From: Methylobacterium sp. NMS14P
GTDB taxonomy: Bacteria; Pseudomonadota; Alphaproteobacteria; Rhizobiales; Beijerinckiaceae
Direction: 5' to 3'
DNA length: 64,000 nucleotides
Assembly: GCF_028583545.1 (NCBI RefSeq)
Contig: NZ_CP087106.1
Span: 5,129,001-5,193,000 of the forward strand
In this document: in pieces, positions 7,687 through 14,803 of the stretch
Position numbering within the stretch: position 1 is the stretch's first letter
Layout: each line of letters begins with the position of its first letter
The notes under the pieces: model-generated
Seen by the model: the letters and a program-made list of their open reading frames with translations, nothing else
Told to the model about the DNA's origin: nothing
The model's database searches: none
Program-made: the position numbers and the translations under genes

Positions 7687-8794
7687 CCGCCTGTCCCTTC
7701 CGGCCGTCGAGCGGCCACGTGAAATGCACCGCCAACCCCCGCCCGTCCGCCCCGTCCGCAAGCCAGACCTTGCCGCCGTGCCGGTCGACCAGCTTTCGCA
7801 CGATGGCCAGCCCCATGCCGCTGCCCTCGACCTCGTCGCGGGGCTTGAGCGTCTGGAACATGCCGAAGACGCGCTCGCGGAACTGCTCAGGGATGCCGGG
7901 GCCGTCGTCGGTCACGACGAACTCGACCGCGTCCCCCGTCGGCTTGGCCTCGACCCGGATGTGCCCCTCGGCCGGCCGATCGTGATGCTTGATGGCGTTG
8001 CCGATCAAGTTCTGCAAGGCCTGGGTGAGGGGCGCCCGGGCCGCCTGCATGGTCGGGAGGGAGTTATCCGCCGTGATGGTGAACCCCTCGGGCGGGCTGA
8101 CCAGGACCGCGAGCTCCTCGACGAGCGCCCTGGTGTCGATCCGGTCGACGGCGGCCTCGCCGCGTCCCGCCCGCGAGTAGGCCAGGAGGTCGTCGAGCAG
8201 GCTGTCGAGCCGACGCACCCGGCTCTTCAGCAACTCCATGTTCGTCTGGACGTCGCCGGTCAGCGACCCTTCCAGATCCTCCTCGATCCACCCGACGAGG
8301 TTCTCGATTCCGCGTAAGGGAGCCTTCAGGTCGTGCGAGGCGACGTAGGCGAACTGCTCCAGTTCCTCGTTGGAGCGGCGCAGGTCGATGGCGTGCCGGG
8401 CGAGCCGGCGTTCCATTCCCTTGCGCTCGGTAATGTCGGTGTTGGTCCCGAACCAGCGCAGGATGCGACCGTCCGGCCCGCGGTGCGGTTGAGCCAGCGA
8501 CAGGAACCAGCGGTACTTGCCGTCGGCGCCGCGGAGCGGGAAAGTGTCCTTCCAGGGCTCGCCAGTCCGGAACGCTTCGCCGATGCGTTCCACCACACGC
8601 TCGACATGGTCGGGGTGGTGGACGTCGCGCCAGCCCCACCCGCGCATCTGTTCGAGGGTGGTGCCGGTGTAGTCGTACCAACGCCGGTTGTACCAGATGA
8701 TGTCGCCGCCCGGCTCGGCGACCCAGGCCATCTGCGGCAGCGCATCCGCGAGGGCTCGGAAGTCGTCCGCCGTGAGGTTCGCGGCTCGCTCCAC
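7670..8794 (-). CDS. PAS-domain sensor histidine kinase
   Basis: The GTG start at 8794 is preferred over the longer open frame because AAGGAG (8802-8807) stands seven bases upstream. The 374-residue product has one PAS_3-type domain (about 10-125; PQMAWVAEPGGDIIWYNRRW, then TDITERK), a coiled linker, HisKA with H154 (YVASHDLKAPLRG) and an HATPase ending GSGMGLAIVRKLVDRHGG. It heads the operon with the single-domain regulator and the regulator-kinase fusion. No membrane segment is seen, so the signal is intracellular or diffusible. Confidence 0.9.
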   Translation of the reverse strand: MERAANLTADDFRALADALPQMAWVAEPGGDIIWYNRRWYDYTGTTLEQMRGWGWRDVHHPDHVERVVERIGEAFRTGEPWKDTFPLRGADGKYRWFLSLAQPHRGPDGRILRWFGTNTDITERKGMERRLARHAIDLRRSNEELEQFAYVASHDLKAPLRGIENLVGWIEEDLEGSLTGDVQTNMELLKSRVRRLDSLLDDLLAYSRAGRGEAAVDRIDTRALVEELAVLVSPPEGFTITADNSLPTMQAARAPLTQALQNLIGNAIKHHDRPAEGHIRVEAKPTGDAVEFVVTDDGPGIPEQFRERVFGMFQTLKPRDEVEGSGMGLAIVRKLVDRHGGKVWLADGADGRGLAVHFTWPLDGRKGQADGLDG

Positions 8795-9093
8795 GCATCC
8801 ACTCCTTGGTCTATGGCGGTGACAGGGAGGATGCCCGCCACCCGCTCCGGGACGGGCATGGCGCCCCATGCGGTGACAAAGCGGCGGCGCCAAGGCTCAC
8901 CGACGCCCGAGCGGATTGACCGGCATCGGTTGCGTGGACATCCCCACCTCGACGGACCCGGCTCACTCGACCAACGGAGTGGCGCGCTCCGGGTCGCCTG
9001 ACGGTGCCGATGGCTGGCCGAAGGTTCGAGGCCTCCCACGCGAGAAGGCTCACCCTTCGCAGCGAGCGAAAGGCATTCCCGGATCGAGGAGCC

Positions 9094-10170
9094 TCACCGC
9101 CCCGCAGCGGGCTCGTGGATCGGGCAACCGTTGAAGCGCTGCCGGAACTCCGCCGAATGCCTGTAGGGCGCGTTGCGGGCGCGGTTGACGTTGCCGAGCG
9201 GCCGATGCGCCGCGAGCCCGGTCCACACCGCGAACCGCATGCGCTCGTCCACGTCTTCGACGCGCCCGGCGTCCCAACTGTCCTGCGGGCGCACGGTGAT
9301 GGTGGCGACCCGCTGGAACGGCGCCTCGTCCTCGCCCCACGGCACCGTCGGGTCCTCGACCGGCTGGCGTTCAAGGTCGCGGCAGAGCTGCACCCGGAAC
9401 TCCCAGACGCCCTCAATGCCCGCCATCTCGGCCTGCACGGTCTCACGGATCGCGTCGGGGCGGCCGGAGGCGTCGATCTCGGTGCCGGTCAGCGCCGTCA
9501 GCGCCGGGGCGACGGGAGCGACAGAGAACTTGGCGATGTGATCGCCGTACCGGAACGGGGTTACGCTGTAGTAGGTCTCGCCGAGCGGGTCGACGTTCGG
9601 CGCGCCGCCGAGCGAGCCCAGGGTCGGGCTCTCGATGCCGACCGCGGTCAGCGCCTTGTTCACCCCACGCAGCACGGTGGAGGCGGCGACCTTCACGCCC
9701 TCGATCCGGTCGGTGGTCCTGACCAGCAGCTTGAGGCTGCCAAGGAACTTCTCTGCGTTCGGCGCCTGGAAGACGGGGCCGTTCACCATGACGAAGTCCT
9801 GGGTTGTCCCTTCCGCGTCGGGAAGGCGCTCGCCGGCCACGTCCAGGACCTTGATCGCGAGGCCGCGAGGCAGCGAAACCGCGTCGGGCAGGATGTCGCC
9901 GGCGTTCGTCGACATCCGCATGTAGACCTTGTGCTCGCCCGGCTTGGCGAACAGCCCCTGGGCGAGCTCGGGCGGCAGCCCCGCATCGATTGTCAGCGTG
10001 CCCTCCAGGATGCCGTGCGACTTCGCGTGGACCGAGCGGACGGCGTGACCGGAGTCGTTCGCGACCGTCTCCAGGATGGTGTCGAACGTCTCGTTGAGCT
10101 GCTCGATGGTCCGGCCCTCGTCGGGCCGCACATGCTCGACGTCGGGGCTGTATCGGACGGGTGCTTGCAA
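9094..10170 (-). CDS. Catalase-like heme protein (short, y4iL-like group), paralogue 1
   Basis: The 358-residue protein belongs to the catalase superfamily: SVHAKSHGILEGTLTI carries the distal-histidine region, GLAIKVL and TQDFVMVNGPVF match the core barrel, and HRPLGNVNRARNAPYR closes it. The usual RxFxY heme-tyrosine motif of large catalases is not visible, as in the small catalase-related group, so peroxidase or heme-binding roles are possible. A TTG start at 10,170 with AAGGAC eight bases before it is chosen; the open frame extends to 10,239, but a GGAAC-N16-GGTT promoter at 10,202-10,226 lies in that extension, and the paralogue at 10,395 begins at the equivalent residue. Transcribed divergently from that paralogue. 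Confidence 0.83.
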   Translation of the reverse strand: MQAPVRYSPDVEHVRPDEGRTIEQLNETFDTILETVANDSGHAVRSVHAKSHGILEGTLTIDAGLPPELAQGLFAKPGEHKVYMRMSTNAGDILPDAVSLPRGLAIKVLDVAGERLPDAEGTTQDFVMVNGPVFQAPNAEKFLGSLKLLVRTTDRIEGVKVAASTVLRGVNKALTAVGIESPTLGSLGGAPNVDPLGETYYSVTPFRYGDHIAKFSVAPVAPALTALTGTEIDASGRPDAIRETVQAEMAGIEGVWEFRVQLCRDLERQPVEDPTVPWGEDEAPFQRVATITVRPQDSWDAGRVEDVDERMRFAVWTGLAAHRPLGNVNRARNAPYRHSAEFRQRFNGCPIHEPAAGR

Positions 10171-10201
10171 GGTGTGATGTCCTTCGTCGGTCTTCGACAG
10201 A

Positions 10202-10226
10202 ACCGGTCGAAGCGGCCGACGTTCCG
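10202..10226 (-). promoter_or_regulatory. Candidate EcfG (general stress) promoter of catalase paralogue 1
   Basis: On the minus strand GGAAC is followed by 16 bases and then GGTT, the -35/-10 pattern reported for EcfG sigma factors in alphaproteobacteria. It lies about 30 bp upstream of the TTG start at 10,170. The same spacing and elements are found before the ThDP gene at 14,669-14,693. Confidence 0.55.
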
Positions 10227-10261
10227 GGTTGCGGGTCACTCAATCGCCCGTGAACGAAGTC

Positions 10262-10286
10262 GGGAACGCCGCGTTGCCGGCATGCT
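10262..10286 (+). promoter_or_regulatory. Weaker EcfG-like promoter candidate for catalase paralogue 2
   Basis: GGAAC, 16 bases, then GCTT: one mismatch to the GGTT element seen in the stronger sites. It points toward the gene starting at 10,395 and would leave a leader of roughly 100 bases. Two further GGAAC words at 10,341 and 10,346 lack a matching -10. Confidence 0.25.
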
Positions 10287-10394
10287 TGTCCCGAGGCGGT
10301 CCCCGTGGGGTCCGCGGTCCCACGACCTTGAGGCGGGGCGGGAACGGAACGCCTTCGGCTCACCCGGTGGCCGAGGCGCACGGGAGAGACCGGC

Positions 10395-11477
10395 ATGACC
10401 TACCTGCGCTACGCCCCCGAAATCGAGCGGCCCGCCCCGGACGAGCAGGAGACCATCGACGGCATCATCCAGGGCATGACCCAGCAGTCGCAGACCGTGG
10501 AGAAGCGCGAGCATCACGCGGTCCGCGCCAGCCACGCCAAGAGCTCCGCCTGCGTGACGGGCGAGTTGACGGTCGCCCCCGGCCTGCCGCCCGAGCTGGC
10601 CCAGGGCCTGTTCGCAACCCCGGGGACGTACCCTGTCGCGGTGCGGCTGGCGCAGGGGCCGGGGGAGACCCTGGGCGACAAGGTCTCGACCCACCGCGGC
10701 ATGTCCATCAAGGTCTTCGGCGTGAGCGGCGAGAAGCTGCCGGGCCACGACGTCGACACCCAGGATTTCGTCCTCGCGACCGGCACGACCTTCCCGTCGG
10801 GCACGGCGGCGGGGTTCCTGCGGGACGGCACCGTCATCGGCAAGTCGACGGGGCTTCCGGAGGGCTTGAAGAGCGCCGTTTCCTCGACAGCACGCAACAT
10901 CAACAAGGTGCTGCACGCCTTCGGCACGGAGAGCGCGATGGCCGATTTCTTCGGGCATCCCTACAGCCACCCGCTCGCCGACAGCTACTTCAGCCAGGCG
11001 CCCGTGCGCTTCGGCGACTACGTCGCCAAGCTCGGGGCCGTGCCGGCGACCGATGCCCAGCGCTCGCTCTCCGAATGGCGCCTCGACCCACGCCAGGACG
11101 AAGACGGCTTCCGGCACGCCGCGCTCGCCTTCTTCCGCGAGAACGACGTGGTGTTCGAGCTCAAGGCGCAGCTCTGGGCGGACGCCGAGAAACAGCCCAT
11201 CGAGGACGCATCGGTCGACTGGCCGGTCTCGGTCAGTCCCTACCGCACGGTGGCCACGGTCCGCCTGCCGCGCCAGGACGCCTACTCGCCGGAGCGGGTA
11301 CAATACTTTGACGAGGTAATGACCTTCCGCCCGGCGCACAGCCTTGCCGCCCACCGCCCGCTCGGCTCGGTCATGCGAGCCCGTCTCCAAGTCTACCGGG
11401 CGCTGAGCGACTTCCGCCATCGGGAGAACGGCGTGACCGCCGAGAACACTGCCTCGCCCGAGAGCATCCCGGCCTGA
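10395..11477 (+). CDS. Catalase-like heme protein, paralogue 2
   Basis: The 360-residue protein aligns along its length with the divergent neighbour (9094-10,170): VRASHAKSSACVTGELTV, STHRGMSIKVFGVSGEKLPG, TQDFVLATGTTFPSG and HRPLGSVMRARLQVYR. It belongs to the short catalase-related group and lacks an evident RxFxY heme ligand. The ATG is preceded by GGGAGAG. The DJ-1/PfpI gene starts 38 bp downstream on the same strand, suggesting co-transcription. The role is inferred to be peroxide or organic-peroxide defence. Confidence 0.83.
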   Translation: MTYLRYAPEIERPAPDEQETIDGIIQGMTQQSQTVEKREHHAVRASHAKSSACVTGELTVAPGLPPELAQGLFATPGTYPVAVRLAQGPGETLGDKVSTHRGMSIKVFGVSGEKLPGHDVDTQDFVLATGTTFPSGTAAGFLRDGTVIGKSTGLPEGLKSAVSSTARNINKVLHAFGTESAMADFFGHPYSHPLADSYFSQAPVRFGDYVAKLGAVPATDAQRSLSEWRLDPRQDEDGFRHAALAFFRENDVVFELKAQLWADAEKQPIEDASVDWPVSVSPYRTVATVRLPRQDAYSPERVQYFDEVMTFRPAHSLAAHRPLGSVMRARLQVYRALSDFRHRENGVTAENTASPESIPA

Positions 11478-11515
11478 GCCGGCCCATCCCCAAGCCACAC
11501 AGAGAGGAAGAACCG

Positions 11516-12085
11516 ATGACCCTTCAGGGAAAGGCCATCGCCATCCTGATCGCCCCCCGGGGGACGGAGGAGCCCGAGTTCACCAAGCCGCGGGATGCGC
11601 TGCTTGCGGCCGGCGCGGCCGTCACGGTGGTCGGGCTTGAGGCGGGCGAGGCCGAGACGGTCAACAACGACCTCGACCCCGCCGGGAAGTACCCGGTCGA
11701 CAAGGCCATCGATGCGGTGTCCGCCTCGTCCTTCGACGGGCTCGTCATCCCCGGCGGCAGCGTCGGAGCCGACAAGCTTCGCGGCAGCGAGGCCGTGGTC
11801 GGCTTCGTCCGGGACTTCTTCCAGCAGGGCAAGCCCGTTGGCGTCATCTGCCACGGGCCCTGGACGCTGGTCGAGGCCGACGTCGTGAAGGGCCGCAAGC
11901 TTACCTCGTTCCCTACCGTGAAGACCGACATCCGCAACGCGGGCGGGGAATGGGTCGATGCGGAGGTTGTGGTCGACAAGGGCCTCGTTACCAGCCGCAA
12001 CCCGAAGGACCTGCCCGCCTTCTGCGCCAAGATCGTCGAGGAGTTCGCCGAAGGGCACCATCCTGACCAGGCTCGCAGCGCCTGA
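11516..12085 (+). CDS. DJ-1/PfpI family protein (YhbO/glyoxalase III-type)
   Basis: The 189-residue protein shows the class I glutamine-amidotransferase-like fold: GLVIPGGSVG, the nucleophile elbow VICHGPWTL with C112-H113, E18 in RGTEEPEF, and SRNPKDLPAFC near the end. These match the PfpI/YhbO group, described as general-stress deglycase or glyoxalase-type proteins. The start is supported by AGAGGAAG eight bases upstream. It follows catalase paralogue 2 by 38 bp on the same strand. Confidence 0.88.
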   Translation: MTLQGKAIAILIAPRGTEEPEFTKPRDALLAAGAAVTVVGLEAGEAETVNNDLDPAGKYPVDKAIDAVSASSFDGLVIPGGSVGADKLRGSEAVVGFVRDFFQQGKPVGVICHGPWTLVEADVVKGRKLTSFPTVKTDIRNAGGEWVDAEVVVDKGLVTSRNPKDLPAFCAKIVEEFAEGHHPDQARSA

Positions 12086-12149
12086 GGCCGCCCTTCGTCA
12101 AGGCGTCGGGCTTGTTGCCCGGCGCCCAATTTCAGGAATCGTTATCTCA

Positions 12150-12365
12150 CGTTTTTCGACCAAGGTCGTCCTGGTCGCCGGTGTCGCGTCCCGCGTCGGT
12201 GACGCCACTGCACGCCGCTTCGACAAGGAGGCGGCGAGTCTTGCTCTCGCCGACCTGAACGGCGAGGGCCAGGATCGGGGCGTCGCCGGGATTGGGGACG
12301 GACCGGACGCTCGCCCGGGTCGCCGACCTCTCGTACGCCGACCGGTGCCGGGAGGTCGTCTTAAC
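12150..12365 (+). pseudogene. Short-chain dehydrogenase remnant, frameshifted and truncated
   Basis: One frame gives STKVVLVAG, RVGDATARRFDKE, then SLALADLNGEG, the Rossmann start of an SDR with the TGxxxGxG glycines degraded (AGVASRVG). A second frame resumes at about 12,290 with GTDRTLARVADLSYADRC, the expected next segment (beta-3/beta-4). Nothing of the catalytic YxxxK half is present before dps at 12,502. The remnant is therefore frameshifted and cut off, and appears non-functional. Confidence 0.6.
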
Positions 12366-12501
12366 CCCCTGGTTGGCATCGTGCCGTACCACCGCTGGTG
12401 AACCTCGTGTCGGCCAAGAAGCCTCGGCCGACACGACCATATGGATTGATGGCCGTTGGCCGCCCCTCCGTTGGGTCGGACATGGAGAGGCGGGGCTTTC
12501 C

Positions 12502-13038
12502 TTAGTTGCGAGCGTCGCCATCCCGCATCTGGCCCGTCGGCTCCTGGACGTGGGCTTCGAGGAACCAGAGCTGCTTGTCGACGGCGCGGGAGACCTCGGT
12601 GAAAAGGTCCGCCGTGTCGGGGTCGCCTGCCTCATCCGTCTCGTCGATGTTCTCGCGTACGGCGTTGGCGTAGGCGGCGTAGCTGTCGATCAGCGCGGCG
12701 ACGTGATCGGCGATGGCGTAGATGCCGGTCGGGTAGGCCGGCAGTTTCGTCGCGTCCGCAACGACCTGCGCCGTCCCCAACGCCGTGCCGCCGAGCTGAA
12801 CCGCCCGCTCCGCGACCTTGTCGTTGAGGTCGCTGATCTCGGCGCGAAAGCCGTCCAGCATCAGGTGGATGCCGATGAACTGCGGTCCCTTGAGGTTCCA
12901 GTGGGCTTGCTTGATCGCGAGCGCGAGGTCGATGCCGTCGGCCAGCCGCGCGTTCAGGGCGTCGATGGACACCCTCTTGGCGTTGGAATTGGTGTTGTTG
13001 CGGGTCTGGTGAGTGCGCGGGGTGCTGCTCGTTGCCAT
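12502..13038 (-). CDS. dps: Dps family DNA-protecting ferritin-like protein
   Basis: The 178-residue protein has the Dps ferroxidase signature between subunits: KQAHWNLKGPQFIGIHLMLD followed by FRAEISDLNDKVAERAVQLG, with the H, H and D ligands in place. Family members form dodecamers that store iron using hydrogen peroxide and coat DNA under stress. The N-terminal 25 residues are polar and rich in Ser/Thr/Arg/Asn, as in DNA-binding Dps tails. A GGAAC box lies about 50 bp upstream. It fits the oxidative-stress genes around it. Confidence 0.93.
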   Translation of the reverse strand: MATSSTPRTHQTRNNTNSNAKRVSIDALNARLADGIDLALAIKQAHWNLKGPQFIGIHLMLDGFRAEISDLNDKVAERAVQLGGTALGTAQVVADATKLPAYPTGIYAIADHVAALIDSYAAYANAVRENIDETDEAGDPDTADLFTEVSRAVDKQLWFLEAHVQEPTGQMRDGDARN

Positions 13039-13065
13039 GCTTCTGCTCCGTGATGTCGAGGCGGC

Positions 13066-13090
13066 AATTGTGGAGCGTAGGGGAGGTTCC
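13066..13090 (-). promoter_or_regulatory. Possible EcfG-type promoter of dps (one mismatch)
   Basis: On the minus strand GGAAC is followed by 16 bases and AATT, so the spacing equals the stronger sites at 10,202 and 14,669 but the -10 GTT reads ATT. It lies about 28 bp before the ATG. Support is from spacing and position only. Confidence 0.25.
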
Positions 13091-13341
13091 TTCCGCCAAG
13101 TTTAGGCCTCGAAGGTTCCTGGCCCCGATTCTTCGGCGGGATGGCGCCGGTCCGTCGTGGCTCGCGGCGGCGCAGGCATGTGGCTGTCCGGGGGCGGGGA
13201 CGCCCGAACGTCGGACATGCATCATGTCGGCATGTCGGTGGATGCCCAAGGGCCCCAAGAACCCTACGGGTACCGAACTCCCCATTCATCGCTCCCACCT
13301 GCCGAGATGCGGTCCTCCCCCACGCTGGCGAAGCGGCACAA

Positions 13342-13395
13342 ATGGATCTCGGCATCGGCAGACGGGTGGCCGTCGTGACCAGCCGAGTCGATCCT
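13342..13395 (+). pseudogene. Very short SDR start fragment
   Basis: ATG at 13,342 opens MDLGIGRRVAVVTSRV, which is nearly identical to the first residues of the intact SDR at 23,887 (MDLGIKGRVAVVTGAK) and then diverges. The rest of the 13,039-13,677 interval shows no recognisable gene on either strand. It may be a relic of a duplicated SDR left between dps and the SMP-30 gene. Confidence 0.35.
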
Positions 13396-13677
13396 GTCCG
13401 AGGGGATCGTACGAATATCACCTCGGGAACGGTCCCACGGACTCCCCAGCGCAGGTCAGGTGGCACGGACGCGTCAACATTGCCGTGCCGGTTGCGTAGG
13501 GACATCGAACGGCTCGGCGTCATCCTCGACCCATGGCCTTCGACGGCCACGTGTTCATCCCGCCGTACCCGATGAGTAAGCCGGGGATGGCGGGAGAACG
13601 ACATCGACCGAACGGGATTAGCTGTCCGAGACATGCCTCACTCGGGGGCCTCACCGATTTTTGTTCCGGGAGGGATC

Positions 13678-14622
13678 ATGAACGCCGAACCCGCGTCGAA
13701 CCTGCTGCGGCGCCCCGGCCCGCCCGAGCCCGTCCCCCACGTCGATCCACCCCGGGCATCCGACCCGCGCTTCACCGAGGTCCTGCCCCACCATGCCCGC
13801 CTCGTCTCGCTCTACGACCAGGCAGTATTCAGCGAAGGGCCGACCTGGTGGCCCGCACGGGACATCCTGGCTTGGTCGGACGTCGAGGGGCGCCGGGTGC
13901 TCGGCTGGCACGCAGACGGCTGCGTGCGGGTCGTCATCGACGCCACCCCGTTCATCAACGGCAACACGGTCGACCGCGACGGCAACCTCGTCCATTGCGA
14001 GCACGGCAACCGCCGCCTGTCACGCACGACCCCGGACGGACGCTACGAGGCCCTCATTGAGACCTATGAGGGCCGCCGCTTCAACGCGCCGAACGACGTG
14101 GTCTGCGCCGCCGACGGCGCCCTCTGGTTCACTGATCCGGCCTACGGCCTGCGCCTACCGAGGCAGGGGGTGTTGGCCGCGTCCGACCTGGGCCATCACA
14201 GCGTCTACAGATTTGATCCGGCGGACGGCTCGGTCAGGCGCATGGCCGACCTCGGCCAACCGAACGGGCTTGCCTTCGCGCCGGATGGGCGCACCCTTTA
14301 CGTCAGTGACACCTCCCGGACCGAGGGGGGCGACGGGCACACGATTCATGCTTATCCGGTCGTCGATGACCGAACCCTGGGCAAACCGCGGGTCTTCGCC
14401 GAGATCGAGCCCGGCGTGCCGGACGGCTTCCGTGTGGACGATCGAGGCTGGATCTGGACGAGCTCAGAGGCAGGGGTTCAAGTCCTCTCCGCGGAGGGGC
14501 ACCGGCTCGGACTGATCCCGACGCCCCAGGTGTGTTCCAACCTCTGCTTCTCCCCAGAGCAGCAACGGCTGTTCATCACGTCCAAACAGCACCTCTACGC
14601 CCTGGACCTCGCCGCCCGGTAG
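13678..14622 (+). CDS. SMP-30/gluconolactonase family protein
   Basis: The 314-residue protein is a six-bladed beta-propeller: FSEGPTWWPARDILAWSDVE, RRFNAPNDVVCAADGALWFTD, QPNGLAFAPDGRTLYVSD and VPDGFRVDDRGWIWTSS are the metal- and substrate-site repeats of gluconolactonases. Such enzymes hydrolyse sugar lactones to aldonic acids. The start at 13,678 has GGGAGGG four bases upstream. It precedes an enolase-superfamily enzyme and a gluconate-dehydrogenase-like pair, so a sugar or sugar-acid oxidation role is plausible. No signal peptide is seen. Confidence 0.87.
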   Translation: MNAEPASNLLRRPGPPEPVPHVDPPRASDPRFTEVLPHHARLVSLYDQAVFSEGPTWWPARDILAWSDVEGRRVLGWHADGCVRVVIDATPFINGNTVDRDGNLVHCEHGNRRLSRTTPDGRYEALIETYEGRRFNAPNDVVCAADGALWFTDPAYGLRLPRQGVLAASDLGHHSVYRFDPADGSVRRMADLGQPNGLAFAPDGRTLYVSDTSRTEGGDGHTIHAYPVVDDRTLGKPRVFAEIEPGVPDGFRVDDRGWIWTSSEAGVQVLSAEGHRLGLIPTPQVCSNLCFSPEQQRLFITSKQHLYALDLAAR

Positions 14623-14668
14623 ATCGGGATGAGATCACGGCATCGTCAGAACGCTTCGGAAACTCCTA

Positions 14669-14693
14669 GGAACCCGGGTTCTCACGCAAGGTT
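14669..14693 (+). promoter_or_regulatory. Candidate EcfG promoter before the ThDP enzyme operon
   Basis: GGAAC (14,669-14,673), 16 bases, then GGTT (14,690-14,693). The spacing and both elements match the alphaproteobacterial general-stress consensus and equal the site before catalase paralogue 1. It would start transcription near 14,700, about 100 bases before the ATG at 14,804. Confidence 0.55.
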
Positions 14694-14803
14694 GGCCTCG
14701 GACGAAGGGAGCCGTGTGCCGGTACACGCAGGCTCCATCCCATGCCGCCCCCGACCACATGCGCCAATTGGGCGGCACCGACACCCATCGCCGAGGACCC
14801 GAC

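Larger units (their letters stand above)
13039..13677. other. Intergenic stretch of about 640 bp, no intact gene recognised
   Basis: Between dps (minus) and the SMP-30 gene (plus). Apart from the dps promoter region and the short SDR-like start at 13,342, the six frames give only arginine/proline-rich shadow translations. A TTTTTG run just precedes the GGGAGGG ribosome-binding site of the SMP-30 gene. Confidence 0.5.

Noticed and set aside
13032..13634. Overlapping frames of 140-230 codons on both strands between dps and SMP-30
   Set aside because: No motif, no ribosome-binding site and shadow-type composition; only the short SDR-like start was kept.
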